NCBI RefSeq assembly: GCF_004768785.1
Contig: NZ_SRMQ01000002.1
Location: 1-64,000, forward strand
DNA: 64,000 nt
Source of the DNA: Caproiciproducens galactitolivorans
GTDB lineage: Bacteria > Bacillota > Clostridia > Oscillospirales > Acutalibacteraceae
Direction of reading: 5' to 3'
The position numbers and the translations under genes were made by a program. Shown here piece after piece: positions 60,457 through 64,000 of the stretch. A model generated the notes under the pieces. It was not told the origin of the DNA. It saw only the letters and a list, made by a program, of their open reading frames with translations, and did not search any database. Numbering within the stretch: position 1 is the first letter of the stretch; each line of letters begins with the position of its first letter.

Positions 60457-61170
60457 ATGTTCTTTATCGCCCTGTGCGACGATAGTCAGTACGACTTGGA
60501 TATTTTAACGGGTTATTTAGCGGAGCTGAAAAAAGAGCATATACCCGTTGAAACGACGGTGCTGAAGAATGGGGAAGAACTGATCGCGTTGCATGAACGA
60601 GGCCATCGGTTCGATCTTCTGATACTGGATATGTTCATGAAACCGCTTAATGGAATAGAAACTGCCGAACAAGTCCGGCAGTATGACGAATCGGTTCCGA
60701 TTCTGATTGTGACCGCAACCGAAAAGTTTGCGGTGGACGGGTATAAGGTGAATGCCCGGCGTTACCTTCTGAAACCGGTGGAGAAAGAGGATTTCCTAAA
60801 TGAAGTCCGCCAGGTGCTGGACCGTTCGGAACAGCTGAATGAAAATTACTTCACGTTTACCGGCGACAGCGGCGTTACCAAGGTACGTCTGCATGACATC
60901 TGCTATTTTGAATCACAGGTGAGGACCATTACGCTGGTTACCTTGCAGGAGCGGTACGAGTTTTCCGGAAAGATAAGTGAAATCGCGGAGCAGATGACGC
61001 CGTATCATTTTTTCCGGGCGCACAAGAGCTTCGTCATCAATCTGGAAAATGTGCGCAATGTCTATAAAGACGTCATTACGATGAATGACGGGCATCAGGT
61101 CCCTTTAAGCAAGCATAAAGCAAAAGAATTCCGCCAAAGTTTTTTAGAGTATACGGAGGCGCAGCTTTGA
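60457..61170 (+). CDS. LytTR-family response regulator
   Basis: 237 residues. Receiver domain (IALCDDSQYDLDIL, phospho-Asp in LLILDMFMKPLNG, Lys in YLLKPVEK) and a LytTR DNA-binding domain (about 135-235: TKVRLHDICYFESQVRTITLVT, FFRAHKSFVINLENVRNVYKDVITMNDGHQVPLSKHKAKEF). It is partner of the kinase that overlaps its end. AgrA-type systems of this kind respond to peptides, but no signal-peptide gene is seen nearby. Confidence 0.94.
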   Translation: MFFIALCDDSQYDLDILTGYLAELKKEHIPVETTVLKNGEELIALHERGHRFDLLILDMFMKPLNGIETAEQVRQYDESVPILIVTATEKFAVDGYKVNARRYLLKPVEKEDFLNEVRQVLDRSEQLNENYFTFTGDSGVTKVRLHDICYFESQVRTITLVTLQERYEFSGKISEIAEQMTPYHFFRAHKSFVINLENVRNVYKDVITMNDGHQVPLSKHKAKEFRQSFLEYTEAQL

Positions 61171-62489
61171 TGAATCCAAACCTCCTGCTTACCGAATGCT
61201 TTCTCTCTTTGGCGGAAACCATCATTTTAAACCGGCTTTACGCTGCGTTTCTGACGATGAAGAAGCAGGTGACGCAGACATACAATTTGCTCGGCCTTTT
61301 GTCCTATTTTATTTTTCAGTTCATATCGTACAGCCTCAACTGCCCCCTGTTTTCAACCGCGCCGTTCTACCTGATCTTTACTTTTATTCTAGCGGTTGTG
61401 TATTTTGAAGAGAACCTTCAGATTAAAGCGCTTACTTGCTTTTTGTTCGTGATTCTGAATTACGCCGGGAAGCTTTTCGCCGTTTATTTTATTTTGGGAA
61501 AGCTGGAAAACCAGACGCTTCCGGCGCTTCCGTCCGACCTGGTGTTGGGGGCGGAAACGCAGATTGAAGCCTGCCTGTTCTTCCTGCTTTTTGTAGCGGT
61601 TATTCTTCGCTTTCGGAAGCTGCGGCTTGAAAATAAGATTATCCCCTACACGCTTTTCGTCTTTTTGGCGCCGACAGGCGTGCTCTATATTGTAACCCGG
61701 GTTTTTACCCATTCGCTGGATGGGAACAGCCTTCCGTTGTACGGTGATGCCGCGGTCCTGCTCATCTGCATGGCGCTGGCGGTGTTTTACCTGCTGGATA
61801 AAACGGTTGTTCTGGACGAAACAAGCGAACGCTACGCGATGTTCCGCAAAATGCTGGAAATGCAGGAAGATTACTATACGAATCTGGAAGCCTCCCAGCG
61901 GGAAGTGATCGCAATACGCCATGATATCAAGAACCATATGCGCTGCGTTTCCTCCATGCTGAAGCTCGGCCAATGCGAGGAGGCGCAACGCTACATTTCC
62001 TCCGTATATCAGGACATTTGCGATACAAAGCTGCCTTATCAGAGCGGGAACGTCATTATTGATATTATCATCGCCCAGAAGCTGGCCAAAATTGAGGAAA
62101 TGGGGGTGGCGCCCTCGGTATCCGTTTTTCTGCCGCCGTCGCTGCCCATTGAAAACGTGGATTTATGTATCCTGTTCGGGAATCTCCTGGACAACGCGAT
62201 GGAAGCGCTTGAAAGGATCGATGACCCGTCGGTCAAGAAAGATTTGTCCATCGATGCGAGGATAAAAGCAGACTGCCTGTTTATCAGAATATCCAATACC
62301 TATAACGGCTATGTGCGCAAGGAAAACGATGTCTACCGCTCCGTGAAAACGGGCGGAGGAATCTGCGGCATCGGGCTTTCCAACGTGCAGAAGGTAGCGG
62401 AAAAATATCACGGTACCTGCTCCATACAGCATGACAGCCGAACCTTTACCGTGTCGGTTATGTTGAATTTGGCACAGCAGGAATCCTGA
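61167..62489 (+). CDS. GHKL-type sensor histidine kinase (AgrC/NatK-like)
   Basis: 440 residues. The first about 215 form six or seven membrane helices; then a coiled coil, the phospho-His helix (REVIAIRHDIKNHMRCVSSML, His near 252) and a GHKL ATPase (NLLDNAMEALE, GGGICGIGLSNVQKVAEKYHG). Overlaps the regulator gene. Function unknown. Confidence 0.92.
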   Translation: MMNPNLLLTECFLSLAETIILNRLYAAFLTMKKQVTQTYNLLGLLSYFIFQFISYSLNCPLFSTAPFYLIFTFILAVVYFEENLQIKALTCFLFVILNYAGKLFAVYFILGKLENQTLPALPSDLVLGAETQIEACLFFLLFVAVILRFRKLRLENKIIPYTLFVFLAPTGVLYIVTRVFTHSLDGNSLPLYGDAAVLLICMALAVFYLLDKTVVLDETSERYAMFRKMLEMQEDYYTNLEASQREVIAIRHDIKNHMRCVSSMLKLGQCEEAQRYISSVYQDICDTKLPYQSGNVIIDIIIAQKLAKIEEMGVAPSVSVFLPPSLPIENVDLCILFGNLLDNAMEALERIDDPSVKKDLSIDARIKADCLFIRISNTYNGYVRKENDVYRSVKTGGGICGIGLSNVQKVAEKYHGTCSIQHDSRTFTVSVMLNLAQQES

Positions 62490-62551
62490 GTTTTTGTTCA
62501 TAATAAAATGGCAGGCTTTTCATAACAGAAAATACGATGGGAGTTAACACA

Positions 62552-63718
62552 GTGACAGATTTAACGGAAAAAACAGCCCCATGTCCGCTTTATCGCAAGT
62601 GTGGGGGCTGCCAGCTTCAGAATATGACGTATGCCCGGCAACTTCAATGGAAACAGAATCGGGTGGAGAAGCTTCTTGGAAAATTCCATGCGGTCAGCCC
62701 GATTTTAGGCATGGAAAATCCGTACCATTACCGCAACAAAGTGCAGGCGGCGTTTGGTACGGACAGAAAGGGAAAGATTATTTCGGGCGTATATCAGTCC
62801 AGCACGCACCGGATTGTGCCGGTCAACAGTTGCCTGACGGAGGATGAAAAGGCGGATGAGATCATCGGCACCATTCGGGACCTGATGCCCGGGTTTAAGC
62901 TCCAGCCCTACGACGAAATGACCCGCCGCGGATTTCTGCGCCATGTGCTTGTAAAGCGCGGGTTTTCAAGCGGGCAGATAATGGTTGTCCTTGTCGCGGG
63001 AACGCCGGTATTCCCATCGAAAAACAATTTTGTCAAGGCGCTTTTGAAAAAGCATCCCGAAATTACAACGGTTCTTTTGAATGTAAACAACCATTTTACC
63101 AGCCTGGTCCTGGGCGAGAACGAAAAGGTCTTGTACGGGCCGGGAACCATAGAGGATACCCTTTGCGGCTGCGTATTCCGCATTTCCGCCAAATCCTTTT
63201 ATCAGATCAATCCGGTGCAGACCGAGGCCCTTTACGGCAAAGCCATGGAGCTTGCGCGGCTTACCGGGAAGGAAACCGTGATCGACGCTTACTGCGGAAT
63301 CGGAACCATCGGGTTGATCGCCAGCCGGCAGGCGGGGCGCGTCATAGGTGTGGAGAACAATAAAGATGCGGTCCGCGACGCGATCGCGAACGCGAAGCGA
63401 AATATAATTCGAAACGCTTACTTTACCTGCGCGGACGCAGGTGAATTCATGCTGGAAATGGCAATGGAAAAGGAAACCGCGGACGTAGTCTTCATGGATC
63501 CGCCGCGCGCCGGAAGCGACGAAACCTTTTTGTCCTCGCTTGTGACGCTCAGCCCCAAAAAAGTTGTTTACATTTCCTGCAATCCCGAGACACAGGAGCG
63601 CGATTTGCTGTATCTGACAAAATGCGGCTACCGCGTTGAAGCCATCCAGCCGGTGGATATGTTTCCGTATACGAATCACGTGGAGACGGTAGTATTGATG
63701 TCACGAGATGTAGTATGA
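62552..63718 (+). CDS. rlmD: 23S rRNA (uracil-5-)-methyltransferase, RlmD/RumA family
   Basis: About 388 residues from the GTG eight bases after GGGAG; an ATG at 62537 overlaps that site. A 4Fe-4S cluster motif (CPLYRKCGGCQLQ), SAM motif (TVIDAYCGIGTIGLIAS), FMDPPRAGSD and the catalytic Cys in VYISCNPETQERDL are intact. It methylates uridine in 23S rRNA (U747/U1939 type). The 3' end (VDMFPYTNHVETVVLM) is a known insertion site for integrative elements, and degenerate copies of it follow. Confidence 0.92.
   Translation: MTDLTEKTAPCPLYRKCGGCQLQNMTYARQLQWKQNRVEKLLGKFHAVSPILGMENPYHYRNKVQAAFGTDRKGKIISGVYQSSTHRIVPVNSCLTEDEKADEIIGTIRDLMPGFKLQPYDEMTRRGFLRHVLVKRGFSSGQIMVVLVAGTPVFPSKNNFVKALLKKHPEITTVLLNVNNHFTSLVLGENEKVLYGPGTIEDTLCGCVFRISAKSFYQINPVQTEALYGKAMELARLTGKETVIDAYCGIGTIGLIASRQAGRVIGVENNKDAVRDAIANAKRNIIRNAYFTCADAGEFMLEMAMEKETADVVFMDPPRAGSDETFLSSLVTLSPKKVVYISCNPETQERDLLYLTKCGYRVEAIQPVDMFPYTNHVETVVLMSRDVV
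63652..63704. repeat. rlmD 3'-end att-like sequence, copy 1
   Basis: The intact coding copy GTGGATATGTTTCC ... GTAGTATTGATGTCA. It is repeated in degenerate form at 63759-63805 and 63897-63937. Confidence 0.6.
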
Positions 63719-63758
63719 GAAAAAGAAATCACGGTATAAAAACACAATATATAGAAGC

Positions 63759-63805
63759 GGTCGATATGTTTCCACAAACGCATAGGTTGAGACAGTAGTA
63801 TTGAT
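63759..63805. repeat. Degenerate rlmD 3'-end copy 2
   Basis: GTCGATATGTTTCC ... GAGACAGTAGTATTGAT follows the rlmD end with one indel and several substitutions, about 107 bases downstream. It no longer codes beyond a few residues. It looks like an old attachment-site scar. Confidence 0.6.
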
Positions 63806-63896
63806 AACGCTATATTAAGCACACAGAAATATATACATTTTGCCTTATTATGCCAGCATGTAGCACCTGTTTTATGTGGAAAATTACGAGTGACAT

Positions 63897-63937
63897 CCAT
63901 ATCGACCACTCACGTTGAAACGTGCGTATTGATGTCA
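63897..63937. repeat. Degenerate rlmD 3'-end copy 3
   Basis: CACGTTGAAACG ... GTATTGATGTCA matches the distal half of copy 1 (CACGTGGAGACG ... GTATTGATGTCA), more strongly than copy 2 at its end. About 190 bases after copy 1's end. Confidence 0.5.
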
Positions 63938-63954
63938 AGGGCGAAAGAGTGATA

Positions 63955-63993
63955 GTGTGAAAAAGCCTTATAAATCAATGCTTTTCACACATA
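63955..63993. repeat. Inverted repeat at the window end
   Basis: GTGTGAAAAAGC and GCTTTTCACAC pair around 15 AT-rich bases with no T-run. It could be a terminator without poly-T or an element-end structure. Confidence 0.4.
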
Positions 63994-64000
63994 TGGGTAT

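Noticed and set aside
63719-64000. CRISPR-like array after rlmD
   Set aside because: The repeated segments are degenerate copies of the rlmD 3' end at irregular spacing, not uniform short repeats with spacers.

Overview
The window looks like a chromosome segment of a Gram-positive anaerobe of the class Clostridia, probably an Oscillospiraceae/Ruminococcaceae relative. This is inferred from strong AGGAGG ribosome sites, GntR/YtrA-, BmrR- and LytTR-type regulators, a DegV protein, PBSX/Mu-like phage genes and HtrA behind an OmpR-type two-component system. No rRNA or tRNA gene was recognised. Base composition changes sharply near 21.43 kb: the left third is AT-richer with mobile-element content, and the rest is GC-richer chromosomal DNA.

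Region 1 (1-21.4 kb) is the right part of an integrated element. It opens with a type I restriction locus: an inverted hsdS half-gene between 14-bp inverted repeats, then hsdR. A tightly packed series follows: McrB and McrC, two Gly/Ala-rich membrane-type proteins, a J-domain protein, a HIRAN protein and a GIY-YIG protein. Next comes a stand-alone SAM-I-like (S-box) riboswitch with its own promoter and terminator before a small unknown gene. Then come an ImmA-like peptidase and XRE repressor divergent from a Y-family DNA polymerase cassette, a second ImmA/IrrE peptidase, a Com-like zinc finger, a sigma-like factor, a PemK-like toxin with a Cys extension, four tandem Tn916-Xis-like genes and a Tn916-type integrase. 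A 16-bp direct repeat (19858 and 21407) brackets a 1.55-kb segment with a MetRS-type tRNA-binding protein and a broken cytosine methyltransferase.

Region 2 (21.4-31.5 kb) is housekeeping: a Crp/Fnr regulator divergent from leuCD, a response regulator-kinase-HtrA operon, DegV, and a GntR-ABC transporter operon.

Region 3 (31.6-42.0 kb) is the most unusual part. It is a compact, one-directional, apparently intact phage-derived cluster with terminase, portal, protease, capsid and connector genes. These join directly to a Mu/PBSX-type baseplate set (gp43- to gp48-like plus a distal protein). No sheath, tube, tape-measure, lysis, integrase, repressor or replication genes are visible. It may be a domesticated particle.

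Region 4 (42.1-64 kb) holds HflX, a GH94 N,N'-diacetylchitobiose phosphorylase with a phosphohexomutase (phosphorolytic chitobiose use), a YesN-type regulator, a BmrR-like MerR regulator, and a TetR-controlled efflux locus (two ABC half-transporters, two membrane-fusion proteins and a TolC-like secreted protein with an apparent ACG start). It continues with an amidohydrolase-permease pair, a LytTR two-component system and RlmD. Two degenerate copies of the rlmD 3' end follow rlmD and look like integration scars.
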